In this document: in pieces, positions 33,038 through 41,978 of the stretch
How positions within the stretch are numbered: the first letter of the stretch is position 1
Layout: each line of letters starts with the position of its first letter
NCBI GenBank assembly: GCA_020832185.1
Contig: JAFIFE010000008.1
Location: 16,931-80,930, forward strand
Reading direction: 5' to 3'
Origin: Alkalibacterium sp.
Lineage (GTDB): Bacteria > Bacillota > Bacilli > Lactobacillales > Carnobacteriaceae_A
Length of the DNA: 64,000 nucleotides
Translations under genes and position numbers: made by a program
The notes under the pieces: generated by a model
What the model saw: only the letters and a program-made list of their open reading frames with translations
What the model was told of the DNA's origin: nothing
Database searches by the model: none

Positions 33038-33068
33038 AAGTCACTCTCCTATGATTAGTGATGTGTGT

Positions 33069-33578
33069 TTAGTCTATACTCACTCTAACCCAAATTTCAT
33101 TTCGTCTCAACATGGGGAGCGTGAACGGGCCATTATAGATAGCGACCATGAAATGGGATTCTTTTTCATAGCCTTTTTTCTGAACCCATTCATTCAACTT
33201 TTTCTTCATTTTTTCTTCTTTTGAGTCGTTAGACAAACCGGAATAAGTGACAGAGGCAAAAAAACCTTCGGCGAATTTCTTCGGCTTCAGATTTGGATTA
33301 TTTGGTTCTGGAATATGGTCTTCATATTTCTCGGGGACCACAAAAGCCATTTTCCTGTTTTGACCAGTCGCTTCCTGGATAACGGGGACAGTCATCGAGA
33401 TTTTTTCATTTTCTTTATTATCATCAGAAATGTATTTGAACAATGTGCGAAAGGCATTATTTACTTCAGGATCAGCTGTGTTTTCATATTCGACTATGAA
33501 AAAATGGGCGTATTTTCTCAGTTCAAAATCCTTTTCTTTTGTCACTACTTCATAATCGGGTGTTTCGTATTTACCCAT
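33069..33578 (-). CDS. SOUL family haem-binding protein
   Basis: A 169-residue protein with the SOUL pattern: TPDYEVVTKEKDFELRKYAH at the start (residues 5-24), KISMTVPVIQE near 58, FVVPEKY near 78, and VATYNG-like VAIYNGPFTLPMLRRNEIWV at the end. SOUL/HEBP proteins bind haem or porphyrins in eukaryotes; bacterial members are poorly studied. I chose ATG 33578, which has GGAGTGAGAGT; the extension to 33614 has none. It may share a transcript with the HIT gene. Confidence 0.85.
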   Translation of the reverse strand: MGKYETPDYEVVTKEKDFELRKYAHFFIVEYENTADPEVNNAFRTLFKYISDDNKENEKISMTVPVIQEATGQNRKMAFVVPEKYEDHIPEPNNPNLKPKKFAEGFFASVTYSGLSNDSKEEKMKKKLNEWVQKKGYEKESHFMVAIYNGPFTLPMLRRNEIWVRVSID

Positions 33579-33723
33579 ACTCTCACTCCGTTCATAATAA
33601 GTTGATAATCTCACTGTTATTGTATCATTACTGACCTTGAATCCATCATCATCAAGATTTGTGATGAAAATTTAAAATAATTAAACAGAAACTTGAAACA
33701 TGTGCTATAATTATGAATGTTCC

Positions 33724-33807
33724 GGCTAGGTGGTGGAATGGTAGACACGCCAGACTCAGAATCTGGTGAGCGTAACGCTCGTGAGGGTTCAACTCCCTTC
33801 CTGGCCA
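33724..33807 (+). tRNA. tRNA-Leu (anticodon CAG)
   Basis: The acceptor stem GGCTAGG pairs with CCTGGCC (one G-U), with discriminator A at 33807. Anticodon stem CCAGA/TCTGG holds loop CTCAGAA with anticodon CAG at 33757-33759. The long variable arm GAGCG-TAA-CGCTC marks a class II tRNA and the T-arm loop is TTCAACT. The CCA end is not encoded in full. A minus-strand frame over it is spurious. Confidence 0.95.
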
Positions 33808-33817
33808 TAACTTTTTG

Positions 33818-33859
33818 AGCGCGTGATTTCTCTAACTATTGAGAAATCACGCGCTTTTG
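33818..33859 (+). terminator. Terminator after tRNA-Leu
   Basis: AGCGCGTGATTTCTC pairs with GAGAAATCACGCGCT across an 8-nt loop, then TTTTG. Confidence 0.92.
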
Positions 33860-33958
33860 TATACACGCATATTTTCTCAACAAGTAATTGGGTAAAGTCG
33901 AGAGGGAGTAGATTTCAAGCAGGCCGCAATCAGCTTGTTAAAAACAAATAGATGAACC

Positions 33959-34002
33959 CGCAGGAACTGAGCGGTCAGTCTATTTAGTCTCCTGCGCTTT
34001 TC
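33959..34002 (+). terminator. Terminator-like branched hairpin before sbcD
   Basis: CGCAGGA (33959-33965) pairs with TCCTGCG (33990-33996) and encloses ACTGA-GCGG-TCAGT; CTTTTCT follows. No gene lies between the tRNA terminator and this hairpin, so it could end a short untranslated transcript of about 100-140 nt or act in the sbcD leader. Confidence 0.45.
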
Positions 34003-34056
34003 TGATAAAATAAGAGAAATACACTGAACGTGATGAATAAAAAACGGAGGAAAATC

Positions 34057-35190
34057 ATGAGAATCTTACATACAGCAGATTGGCATATCGGAAAAATCGT
34101 CAATGAGTTTTCGATGCTTGAAGACCAGGCTGACGTGCTGCACCAGTTAGTTGATGATGTGAAAAAAATGGACGTCGATGTTTTGATCATGGCTGGAGAC
34201 TTGTATGACCGGGCAATCCCACCTAAAGAAGCGGTCGTGTTGGCGACGGATATTTTCACGCGACTGATTCGTGAAGCAGGCATTCCGGTTTTAGCTATCG
34301 CAGGGAACCACGACAGTAACGAGCGACTGGAGTACGGGGCGCAACTTCTATCAACGAGTGAACTGTACATTGAAGGCACAGTCAAAAAAGACATCAGAAA
34401 AGTAACCATTAAAGGCGCTAACTTTTACCTGCTGCCTTTTGCGGATCATGTGACTATCCGAAAACTGCTGGATGACGAGGACATTCGGGATCTGCAGGAT
34501 GCGACGCGTAAGCAAGTAGAGTCGATCAAAGAAGATATGAACCCTGATGAACTGAATATTCTGATTGCGCATGGGTATGTCGTGAATGGCGGAAAAGAAT
34601 CGGTAGAAGATTCTGATTCTGAGCGTCCGTTGAGTATCGGGACCGCTGAATATGTCGATGTCGATTTGTTTGATGCCTTTGACTATGTGGCATTGGGTCA
34701 TCTTCATAAAGCGCAGAAAGTAAAAACTGACCGAGTCCGTTACAGCGGCTCACCTTTGAAGTATTCAAAATCAGAGGTAAAACACAAGAAGCAGCATTTA
34801 CTTGTGGAACTTGAAAAAGAAACGATCGATGTCCAGACGATCGTCACTGAACCCAAACGCGACATGCGGGTAATGAAAGGCCTGTTCAGCGAGATGATGC
34901 AGGGCGAATCGGACGATTATATTTTCTTCGAACTGGATGATGAGCATTACGTGATGGATGCGATGCACCAGTTACGCCGCCGTTACCCGTATGCGATGGG
35001 GCTTGAATACACGGCAAAAAAAGAAAGACAGTCTAAAGAAACAACCCGGACACACCAGCTCGCAGACAAGAAAAATGTACTGGAACTGTTCAGTGATTTT
35101 TACACCAATTATAAGGATCAGCCGCTGGATGACGAGCGTAAAAAAGCAGTCAATGCGATTTGGGAAACCACCCAGAGAGGGGAAGAGTAG
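34057..35190 (+). CDS. sbcD: Exonuclease SbcCD subunit D
   Basis: A 377-residue Mre11-type nuclease with metallophosphoesterase motifs HTADWHIGK (residue 5), MAGDLYDR (near 49), AGNHDSNERL (near 88), IAHGYVVNGG and GHLHKAQ (near 215). It cuts hairpins and protein-blocked DNA ends with SbcC. ATG 34057 has CGGAGG; the ORF start at 34030 is too early. Its stop codon is directly followed by the sbcC ATG. Confidence 0.95.
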   Translation: MRILHTADWHIGKIVNEFSMLEDQADVLHQLVDDVKKMDVDVLIMAGDLYDRAIPPKEAVVLATDIFTRLIREAGIPVLAIAGNHDSNERLEYGAQLLSTSELYIEGTVKKDIRKVTIKGANFYLLPFADHVTIRKLLDDEDIRDLQDATRKQVESIKEDMNPDELNILIAHGYVVNGGKESVEDSDSERPLSIGTAEYVDVDLFDAFDYVALGHLHKAQKVKTDRVRYSGSPLKYSKSEVKHKKQHLLVELEKETIDVQTIVTEPKRDMRVMKGLFSEMMQGESDDYIFFELDDEHYVMDAMHQLRRRYPYAMGLEYTAKKERQSKETTRTHQLADKKNVLELFSDFYTNYKDQPLDDERKKAVNAIWETTQRGEE

Positions 35191-38100
35191 ATGCGTCCAT
35201 TAAAACTGAAGATGAGTGCGTTCGGTCCATATAAAGGCGAAGTCGAAATCGATTTTACAGAATTTAATCAGTCCTCACTCTTTCTGGTCAGCGGACCGAC
35301 TGGTGCAGGTAAAACAACTATTTTTGATGCCATCGCTTATGCATTGTTTGATAAACCCTCCAAAGATGGCCGCGAAAAGGATACATACAAATCCGACCAT
35401 GCGAGTGATACGGATTTGTGTTACGTCTATTTCGAATTTGAGCTGGGACAGAAACGCTACTCAGTTCGCCGTGAGCCAAACCAGACAGGACCAGGAACCC
35501 GTTCTAAAACCAAGCAAATCCTGGCGAGTGTCGAATTTCACAACGGCAGTCAGGTGACAACGAAGATAAATGAAGCCAATAAAGAAATCGAATCACTGAT
35601 GGGCCTCACGCATGATCAGTTCAGACAGATCGTGATGCTGCCGCAGGGGGACTTCAAACGCATGCTGGATTCAAACAGTGCGGACAAAGAAAAGATTTTT
35701 CGAAATATTTTCCAGACCAATCAGTTTGAAGCGTTCCAGGAAAAGTTGAAAGAAAAGGCGAAGGAACTGAAAAAAGAGCGGGACAGTTATGAGCAGGCTG
35801 TTAACCTGGCATTTCAAAACGTTCAAACGAAAGACAACGCAGTGCTTGAAAAAGCAATCGAGCAGTTTGATGTCACTGTAGCATTAGACGAGATAGAGAA
35901 GCTGGTCGAAGCTGATTCGAAGGAACTTGCAGAGGTCAAGGCGTCTATCAAACACCTTCAGAATCAAAAAACAACCTTTGAACGACTGATCGAACGTCTG
36001 GAGAAGAAAGCGTATCTGGGTAAAGAAAAAGGGCAGCTGGACGACACGGAGCAGACGATCAGCAGTTACAGAGAAAAGCTTTCTGAAAATGAAGAAGCTG
36101 TGAAACTGGTTGAAGCCCAAAAAGGGGTCGTAGAGCTAGCTAAAGAAATCAAACAGACGGATGAAAAACTGACTCGCTTAAAAGAAGAACAGAAAACCCT
36201 GACTCTAGACTTATCAAAAGCTGACGAGCAGCGTGAGTCAATTCAAAAAGAAGTAGCGGAATTAAACACTGTTCGTGAGGCAATCCAGAAGCTCAAAAAC
36301 GAACTGGAACACCTGAAAGAAGTCGAGAAGAAACAGGCATCACTTGCTCTCTTTGAAAAACAAATCAAAGAGAATCAGGCGAAACGACACGAGTTGAATG
36401 GTCAAAGTGATAAATTAAAAGAAACAGTCAAGACTCAACAAGAGGAATTAAAAAAACTTCAAACAATCAAGGACAGTTTTTCCAAAAAGTATGACCAGAT
36501 CAATGAGTTGAAGGACCAGAAGACTCAGAAAAGCCAGAAACTGGAGAAACTGAACGAATTATGTGACTTGAGAAAAGAAGGCGCTAACGTTAAGGCAAGT
36601 TTTTCAGAAGCAGCTAAAAAGCTGAAACAAGCCACCCAAAAATGGCAGGAGGCGAAAGAAGCCTACTTCAGCAATATTGCAGTCGTCCTTGCAGGTGACT
36701 TGAATGAAAACGACCCGTGCCCCGTCTGTGGAGGAACCGAGCACCCTAATCTGGCGCACTCGTCTGACGTGTCTGTATCAAAAGAAGTGGTCGACCGTCT
36801 GGAGAATGACAAATCAGAGGTTGAAACAGAGTACAACAAAATTGCTGCCCAGCTGCAGCAGTTATCGGAAGCGGTAGGCAAGCGCTGTAAAGAACTCAAA
36901 ATCGTCCATTCCGATGCAGATGTGGTTCTTAAGGAGACGACACAGACAGTTAAAGAACTGAGCGAATCGCTGGATGCTCTTGAAAAAGACTTGAAACTAA
37001 AGCAAAAACAAGTGGAACAGGAGGGGAACCTGTCCAGAAAGTTAGATGCCCTTCAAAAAGAAGAGCGTGAACTCTCAGATCACGTCGTGCAGCTGAAAGC
37101 AGATGAAGAACACAAAGTGAAACGCATCGGTGAACTGGAAGCAGAGTTGAAAGACCTTGAATCCTCTCTTTCTTTTGAATCAGAAAAACAAATTCGAGAC
37201 GCGATCGAAGCGAAAGAAAAAGTGATTACTGAAACGGAGAAAAAAGCCAGGGATAGTCAGAAACGGGTCCAGGATCTAAGCGGCAATCTTTCTGCAAATA
37301 AACGGGGGATTGAACTCACGGAAGATCAGCTGGATTCTTTAAATAAAAAACACGTGGAAGCAGAAACATATTTCACACACTTAATTAAAGGCAGTAAGCT
37401 AAACGATGATTTTGAAACAGTCGTGCTTGAAAAAGAGACAGCAGATAAGATGCAGTCAGCGATCAGTGACTATGAAAAAGCCCGTCACAGCTTAAATGTT
37501 CAGCTGGAAGAAATCGAAGCCTTCTTAGAAGAGGAAGAAAGCATCTTACCAGTAGAAGACTATAAGGAAAAATGCATTGAAATCGATGACTCCCTTCCAA
37601 AACGTGAAGAAGCCCGTGATGATCTGGTCAAGTCAGTGAACCAGAACCAGCAGGCTTTGGAATCGGTCAGAATTCATCAAGGAAAGAGCGATGAAATTGA
37701 AAAAGACTTTCAAGTGTATAACGAACTGGCTTTAATGGCAGGCGGAACGAGTAACGAAACGGACCGTATCTCGTTTGAGCGTTATGTATTAGGGATTTAC
37801 TTCGATGAAATACTGCAGGCAGCTAACGAACGGTTTGGCGATATGACCAATAACCGCTATGAACTGCAGCGTAAAATGGATGCTGCTAAGGGGAATAAAC
37901 CTAAAGGCCTGGATATGGACGTGTTTGACTATGAAACAGGCAAAATCCGTGGAGTGAATACGTTATCGGGAGGCGAATCCTTTAAGGCATCACTTGCATT
38001 AGCGCTGGGACTCAGTGACGTGATTCAAAGTCAAAGTGGCGGCGTAAGCGTTGATACACTATTCATTGATGAAGGATTTGGGACGCTGGATTCAGATTCC

Positions 38101-38256
38101 TTAGACAAAGCGATTCAAACTCTCTTAGACCTGCACAAACGCGGACGATTAGTCGGTATCATTTCTCACGTCGACGAACTGAAGACACGCATACCTTCGC
38201 ATATCGTCGTCGAAAAGACAGCGGAAGGCAGTAAAGTCAGCGTGCAGTCGGTTTAG
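35191..38256 (+). CDS. sbcC: Exonuclease SbcCD subunit C
   Basis: A 1021-residue Rad50-like SMC protein: N-terminal Walker A GPTGAGKTTIFDAIAYALFD near residue 34, long coiled coils, a zinc hook at Cys510-P-V-Cys513 (CPVCGGTEHP) and a C-terminal ABC half with LSGGESFKASLALALGLSD and Walker B LFIDEGFGTLD. It forms the ATP-driven clamp for SbcD. Usual size and order for Firmicutes. Confidence 0.96.
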   Translation: MRPLKLKMSAFGPYKGEVEIDFTEFNQSSLFLVSGPTGAGKTTIFDAIAYALFDKPSKDGREKDTYKSDHASDTDLCYVYFEFELGQKRYSVRREPNQTGPGTRSKTKQILASVEFHNGSQVTTKINEANKEIESLMGLTHDQFRQIVMLPQGDFKRMLDSNSADKEKIFRNIFQTNQFEAFQEKLKEKAKELKKERDSYEQAVNLAFQNVQTKDNAVLEKAIEQFDVTVALDEIEKLVEADSKELAEVKASIKHLQNQKTTFERLIERLEKKAYLGKEKGQLDDTEQTISSYREKLSENEEAVKLVEAQKGVVELAKEIKQTDEKLTRLKEEQKTLTLDLSKADEQRESIQKEVAELNTVREAIQKLKNELEHLKEVEKKQASLALFEKQIKENQAKRHELNGQSDKLKETVKTQQEELKKLQTIKDSFSKKYDQINELKDQKTQKSQKLEKLNELCDLRKEGANVKASFSEAAKKLKQATQKWQEAKEAYFSNIAVVLAGDLNENDPCPVCGGTEHPNLAHSSDVSVSKEVVDRLENDKSEVETEYNKIAAQLQQLSEAVGKRCKELKIVHSDADVVLKETTQTVKELSESLDALEKDLKLKQKQVEQEGNLSRKLDALQKEERELSDHVVQLKADEEHKVKRIGELEAELKDLESSLSFESEKQIRDAIEAKEKVITETEKKARDSQKRVQDLSGNLSANKRGIELTEDQLDSLNKKHVEAETYFTHLIKGSKLNDDFETVVLEKETADKMQSAISDYEKARHSLNVQLEEIEAFLEEEESILPVEDYKEKCIEIDDSLPKREEARDDLVKSVNQNQQALESVRIHQGKSDEIEKDFQVYNELALMAGGTSNETDRISFERYVLGIYFDEILQAANERFGDMTNNRYELQRKMDAAKGNKPKGLDMDVFDYETGKIRGVNTLSGGESFKASLALALGLSDVIQSQSGGVSVDTLFIDEGFGTLDSDSLDKAIQTLLDLHKRGRLVGIISHVDELKTRIPSHIVVEKTAEGSKVSVQSV

Positions 38257-38690
38257 GGGCGAATTAGTAAGACGATTATAGCTACTGAGATATTTAGATT
38301 GTTGAGTTGGATGAATGAGATCACTATTATTAAAACTGAAGAAATTAATGTAGTGAGTGGAAAGAATAGGAACACGATTGTTGTAACTGAAGCGTTAAAT
38401 CACTTGAGCTTTCAAAATATAGGAATTATTGTAAGAACTCGAGGGAATTTTTCGTAGAGTAAATACAATAAAGACCGTATTTAAGTAACTCAAACAGTAA
38501 CGTAGGTGAGTTTGCAAAATAACAGCTTCATTATTGAAAGTGGAGTGCATTTTCAAATGAGTATCTAGAATAGGGATCATATTATTAGAACTCGAAAGAA
38601 AAAGGTAGTCAGTTGCAAGAATAGGGCCTATTAAAATCACTCCACTGTGAGAATCAGACTGGATACTCACTCATATTTTTAAATAGAATA
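38257..38690. other. Gene-free stretch with degenerate internal repeats
   Basis: 435 bp between sbcC and the M20 hydrolase gene. Short similar blocks recur, for example TATTGTAAGAACTCGAGGGA (38426-) and ATTAGAACTCGAAAGAA (38583-), and CGATTATAGCTACTGA against CGATTGTTGTAACTGA. Texture is like the repeats at the left end of the window. A 91-codon minus-strand frame here has no ribosome site and no protein-like character. It looks like decayed duplicated non-coding DNA. Confidence 0.5.
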
Positions 38691-38701
38691 GGATGAAAAG
38701 A

Positions 38702-39880
38702 ATGTCAGCCACTTTTAAAGAAAAAGTAGAGTCAATCGTTAATGAATTAAGACCTGAACTCAAGGAATTAAGTGAATACATCTATGCGAATCCTGAGCTG
38801 GGTCATGAGGAATTTCTATCTTCAAAAGCGCACGTGGAATTATTAAAAAAACATGGGTTTGAAGTCGAGTATCCTTACCTGGGCATAGGTACGGCGTTTA
38901 AAGCAGTGTACAAAAGCAAGACAGAGGGGCCGACGATTGCTTATCTCTCTGAGTATGATGCCCTTCCAGGAATCGGACACGGATGCGGGCATAACTTGCT
39001 TGGAGCGACGGATACCGGTGCTGGGATCGCATTGTCGAAGCTTGTTGACGAAGCTGGCGGAACAGTTATTGTACTGGGAACACCTGCGGAAGAAACGAAC
39101 GGCGATAAAGTAACAATGGCAGATGCGGGGACATTTGATGACGTCGATGTTGCATTCTGTACTCACCCGTCAGATGGGTATTATGCCAGCGGAACGTCAA
39201 TGGCGATGGAAGCCATCGATTTTCGCTTCCACGGTCAAACGTCCCATGCTGCAGCGAGCCCTTTTGAAGGCAAAAATGCATTGGATGCGTGTATCAACTT
39301 CTTCAACAATGTCAGCTCACTCAGACAGCAGATTCATCCGAGTGCTCGTGTACATGGCGTCATCAAAGATGGTGGGAAAGCAGCGAACGTGATTCCTGAC
39401 TACACACGTGCAGAGTTTTATGTGAGAGCAATGGATATGCCTTACCTGAATGAACTGCGTGAAAAGGTGATCCGCTGCGCTGAAGCAGGCGCATTGGCAG
39501 CTGACTGCACCATGGAGTGGGGCCACTATGAAGCAGCTTATAAAAATTTGATTACCAATGAGACCCTATCCACTCTATATAATGAAAATATGAAAGAGTT
39601 AGGCATCGAGATGATCACTGAAGAACGCGACTCGATGGGGTCAATGGATATGGGGAATGTTAGCCAAGTCGTTCCTGCAATCAACCCGTATTTTGAAATT
39701 ACTAACGGCAAATCAGTGTCGGGTCATACCACAGAATTCAGAGAGTGCACGTTAACTGAAGAAGCTTATGAAGCAATGGACAAAACAATTGCCGGCTTGA
39801 CGTATACAGCACTGGACTTGATTGGAAATCCGGATAAATTGAGTAAAGTAAAAGAAGAATTCACTAAGAAACTGAAGTAA
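38702..39880 (+). CDS. M20 family amidohydrolase (M20D/ACY1L2-like)
   Basis: A 392-residue zinc amidohydrolase: GIGHGCGHNLLGATDTGAG near residue 87 (metal site), TPAEETNGDK near 125 (catalytic Glu-Glu), and the dimerisation-domain histidine in GQTSHAAASP near 177. This branch includes p-aminobenzoyl-glutamate and N-acyl amino acid or dipeptide hydrolases; the substrate is not clear. I favour ATG 38702 (AGGATGA ahead) over ATG 38693. Confidence 0.88.
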   Translation: MSATFKEKVESIVNELRPELKELSEYIYANPELGHEEFLSSKAHVELLKKHGFEVEYPYLGIGTAFKAVYKSKTEGPTIAYLSEYDALPGIGHGCGHNLLGATDTGAGIALSKLVDEAGGTVIVLGTPAEETNGDKVTMADAGTFDDVDVAFCTHPSDGYYASGTSMAMEAIDFRFHGQTSHAAASPFEGKNALDACINFFNNVSSLRQQIHPSARVHGVIKDGGKAANVIPDYTRAEFYVRAMDMPYLNELREKVIRCAEAGALAADCTMEWGHYEAAYKNLITNETLSTLYNENMKELGIEMITEERDSMGSMDMGNVSQVVPAINPYFEITNGKSVSGHTTEFRECTLTEEAYEAMDKTIAGLTYTALDLIGNPDKLSKVKEEFTKKLK

Positions 39881-39898
39881 AGATAGGTTTTATATAAA

Positions 39899-39934
39899 GA
39901 AGAGGGGCTGAGATTAATTTCTCAGTCCCTCTTT
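39899..39934. terminator. Bidirectional terminator
   Basis: AAGAGGGGCTGAGA pairs with TCTCAGTCCCTCTT between the converging M20 and ABC-F genes. Confidence 0.85.
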
Positions 39935-39946
39935 AATATAATTTTC

Positions 39947-41527
39947 CTATGATAGTTTATCTTGAATCTCTCTTTTCCTTTGGAGCAAGTTATTAAACTC
40001 CTCGTCTTTCGCTTTGGAAAATTCCATTGATAAGGATCCAAGTACTTCAGCGATTTTATTATCGATGCGCATGAGGTCTTCTTCAGTGGTATCGACGGGT
40101 GCGGTGTACATTTTGGATGCTTCCCACCCAGCAAGATTCCCTTCAAACTCATGTATTTTTCTCTCTTCGATCACCCATACTTTTGATGCGATCTGATTCA
40201 CAAATGACCGGTCGTGTGAGACGAAGAGTATGCTTCCTTCATATGATCCAAGTAGACCTTCCAGTGCCTCTGCAGCTTGAATATCCAGAAAATTGGTCGG
40301 TTCATCCAAGATCAGCGTGTTGTAATTTCCCGCAATCAACTTAGCAAGTGACACTTTTACGCGTTCGCCTCCGCTAAGGACTGAAACAGGTTTGTAGACA
40401 TCATCTCCTCTAAAATGAAGCTGGGCCAAAATGACTCGGATTAGTGTTTCAGACTGCACAGCGTCTTTTTTCACATTTTTAAGAATCGATTCTGAAACCT
40501 CGAGCGTACTTAAGTCCTGAGAAAAGTAGCCTATCTTCAGAGATGGAGAGACCTGAATAGCGTCATCGCCTTTCAGTAATTTATTTATCAGTGTCGTTTT
40601 CCCGCTCCCATTAGGTCCGATCAGAGCGACTTTTTCGCCCCCTTTGATGGATAGGGTCGCTGGATTCCATAACAATTTACCTGGCACTTCTCCCAAACTA
40701 TTGGTGGCACGTACGACAAAGCGACTTTTCAACTTCTCCATATCCGGCAATTCAATCTTGATAGCTTCCGATTCTCTCGGCTTGTCAACTTTTTCCAGTT
40801 TCTCTATTCGTGTGTCCAGAGACTTCTGAACTTGATGGAGTTTCTTGGACTTTTTCTGAAAGTAGGGAGCCGATCCCTTCAAGTTATATTCTGAGTCTCC
40901 AACTTTTGCCTTTCGCTTCGTCGCATTCGTTGCCTGGCGCGCTTTCTTCTCTTTCGCCTCAATCAACTGACTGCGTTTACTGGTGTATTTTTCATATTCT
41001 GTCTGCTGATGCTGAAAGGCATTCTCTTTTTCCCGTTTATAGGCAGTATAATTACCTGAATACACTTTGATCGTCTGGTTATCCAGTTCCCATATAGTTG
41101 TGCAGACACGGTTCAAAAATTCCCGGTCATGTGAAACGACGATAAAGGCTCCGTTAAATCGCAGAAATGACTTTTCCACCCAGTCGATGTGCTGGATATC
41201 GAGATGAGTGGTCGGTTCATCCGCCAGCAGGAGTTTAGGGCTTGTAATCAAAGCCTGAATGATAGACTCCGCAGTCGTTTCACCTCCGCTTTTCGTGGCA
41301 TGAGAATCCTTCAATTGAGGCAGCAATTCTACGGTCGCGTGTCTTTCGATCATACCTTCGTCCGGCTCTTCCAGGCCTTTGATAAGGTTAAACAAGGTGG
41401 ATTTTCCGCTTCCGTTTGCCCCGACTAGTCCGATTCTATCTGTTTCTTCAATGTGCAGTTGCTCTATATCAAATAATAAGCGGTCTGCGTAACTCTTTTT
41501 AATCTTATTCAATGAGACTAATGACAT
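39947..41527 (-). CDS. ABC-F ribosomal protection-type protein (VmlR/Vga/Msr-like)
   Basis: A 526-residue cytosolic tandem-ATPase protein: Walker A GANGSGKST near residue 36, signature SGGET and Walker B LLLADEPTTHLD in domain 1; GPNGSGKTT, LSGGERVKVSLAKL and ILDEPTNFLD in domain 2; a basic linker (about 185-250) that would reach into the ribosome; and a C-terminal extension of about 60 residues. Length, short first domain and C-terminal tail resemble VmlR/Vga-type antibiotic-resistance ABC-F proteins, which displace lincosamides, streptogramins or pleuromutilins. Drug specificity cannot be read here. Start ATG 41527 is set by AAAAGGA nine bases upstream. The leader holds a promoter, a leader peptide and a terminator hairpin, as expected for drug-induced attenuation. 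Confidence 0.85.
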   Translation of the reverse strand: MSLVSLNKIKKSYADRLLFDIEQLHIEETDRIGLVGANGSGKSTLFNLIKGLEEPDEGMIERHATVELLPQLKDSHATKSGGETTAESIIQALITSPKLLLADEPTTHLDIQHIDWVEKSFLRFNGAFIVVSHDREFLNRVCTTIWELDNQTIKVYSGNYTAYKREKENAFQHQQTEYEKYTSKRSQLIEAKEKKARQATNATKRKAKVGDSEYNLKGSAPYFQKKSKKLHQVQKSLDTRIEKLEKVDKPRESEAIKIELPDMEKLKSRFVVRATNSLGEVPGKLLWNPATLSIKGGEKVALIGPNGSGKTTLINKLLKGDDAIQVSPSLKIGYFSQDLSTLEVSESILKNVKKDAVQSETLIRVILAQLHFRGDDVYKPVSVLSGGERVKVSLAKLIAGNYNTLILDEPTNFLDIQAAEALEGLLGSYEGSILFVSHDRSFVNQIASKVWVIEERKIHEFEGNLAGWEASKMYTAPVDTTEEDLMRIDNKIAEVLGSLSMEFSKAKDEEFNNLLQRKREIQDKLS

Positions 41528-41584
41528 ATCCATCATTCCTTTTCCATTTTTTATCTATGGATTGGCACACTCACTTTTGCATAT

Positions 41585-41622
41585 AAAAAACCTCCCATTT
41601 TGTTTTCAGACAAAGTGGGAGG
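41585..41622 (-). terminator. Leader attenuator-terminator of the ABC-F gene
   Basis: On the minus strand CCTCCCACTTTG pairs with CAAAATGGGAGG (one mismatch/bulge) and is followed by TTTTTT, 58 nt before the start codon at 41527. A full intrinsic terminator between promoter and gene implies conditional readthrough. A second hairpin (AATAAGATC/GGTCTTATT, 41724-41748) lies upstream in the leader. Confidence 0.8.
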
Positions 41623-41763
41623 TGGATTAGGCAGAATGATTTAAAGACGCAATAAAACAAGAGTCTCTAGTATTTAGCCAGTCCGTCAATCAATCCCATC
41701 TTAGTCTGAAAAAAGACATCACAAATAAGACCGTCCTCCGATCTTATTCTGCTTCTTTTCGAC

Positions 41764-41796
41764 TTATAAAATGAGATTAGTTAAGCATTGGCTCAA
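41764..41796 (-). CDS. Candidate 10-residue leader peptide of the ABC-F gene
   Basis: TTG start at 41796, 6 nt after ACAGGAG, reading MSQCLTNLIL then TAA. It begins about 25 nt after the predicted transcription start. A drug-stalled ribosome here could change leader folding and prevent termination at 41585-41622. A second possible short frame (MSFFRLRWD, from about 41708) follows the GGAGG in the loop of the first hairpin. Confidence 0.5.
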   Translation of the reverse strand: MSQCLTNLIL

Positions 41797-41826
41797 ATAA
41801 CACTCCTGTCCTGATTTGATATAGGT

Positions 41827-41855
41827 AGAATAGCTCATTAAAACCCAATTGTCAA
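41827..41855 (-). promoter_or_regulatory. Strong promoter of the ABC-F leader
   Basis: On the minus strand TTGACA (41855-41850), exactly 17 bp, TATTCT (41832-41827). Start near 41820, giving a leader of about 290 nt. Confidence 0.8.
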
Positions 41856-41915
41856 ACCTCAATAAATAGTTAAACGGTCCAATAGAAAAATTCTTAAAAA
41901 ATCTCATATAAGTAA

Positions 41916-41943
41916 CTGACTTTTTTCTGAGCTATGCTATACT
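41916..41943 (+). promoter_or_regulatory. Predicted glyA promoter
   Basis: CTGACT (41916-41921), 16 bp, TATACT (41938-41943); start about 30 nt before the GTG of glyA. No riboswitch-like structure was seen. Confidence 0.5.
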
Positions 41944-41978
41944 TCAATTAAATAGTTCAAAAAGGGAGTGGATGAACA

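Noticed and set aside
33617..33808. 63-codon minus-strand frame
   Set aside because: It is the reverse strand of tRNA-Leu; this kind of spurious protein (ARKGVEPSRALRSPDSESG) is common over tRNA genes.
38395..38670. 91-codon minus-strand frame before the M20 gene
   Set aside because: No ribosome site, low-complexity repeat-like DNA and no protein-like domain pattern.
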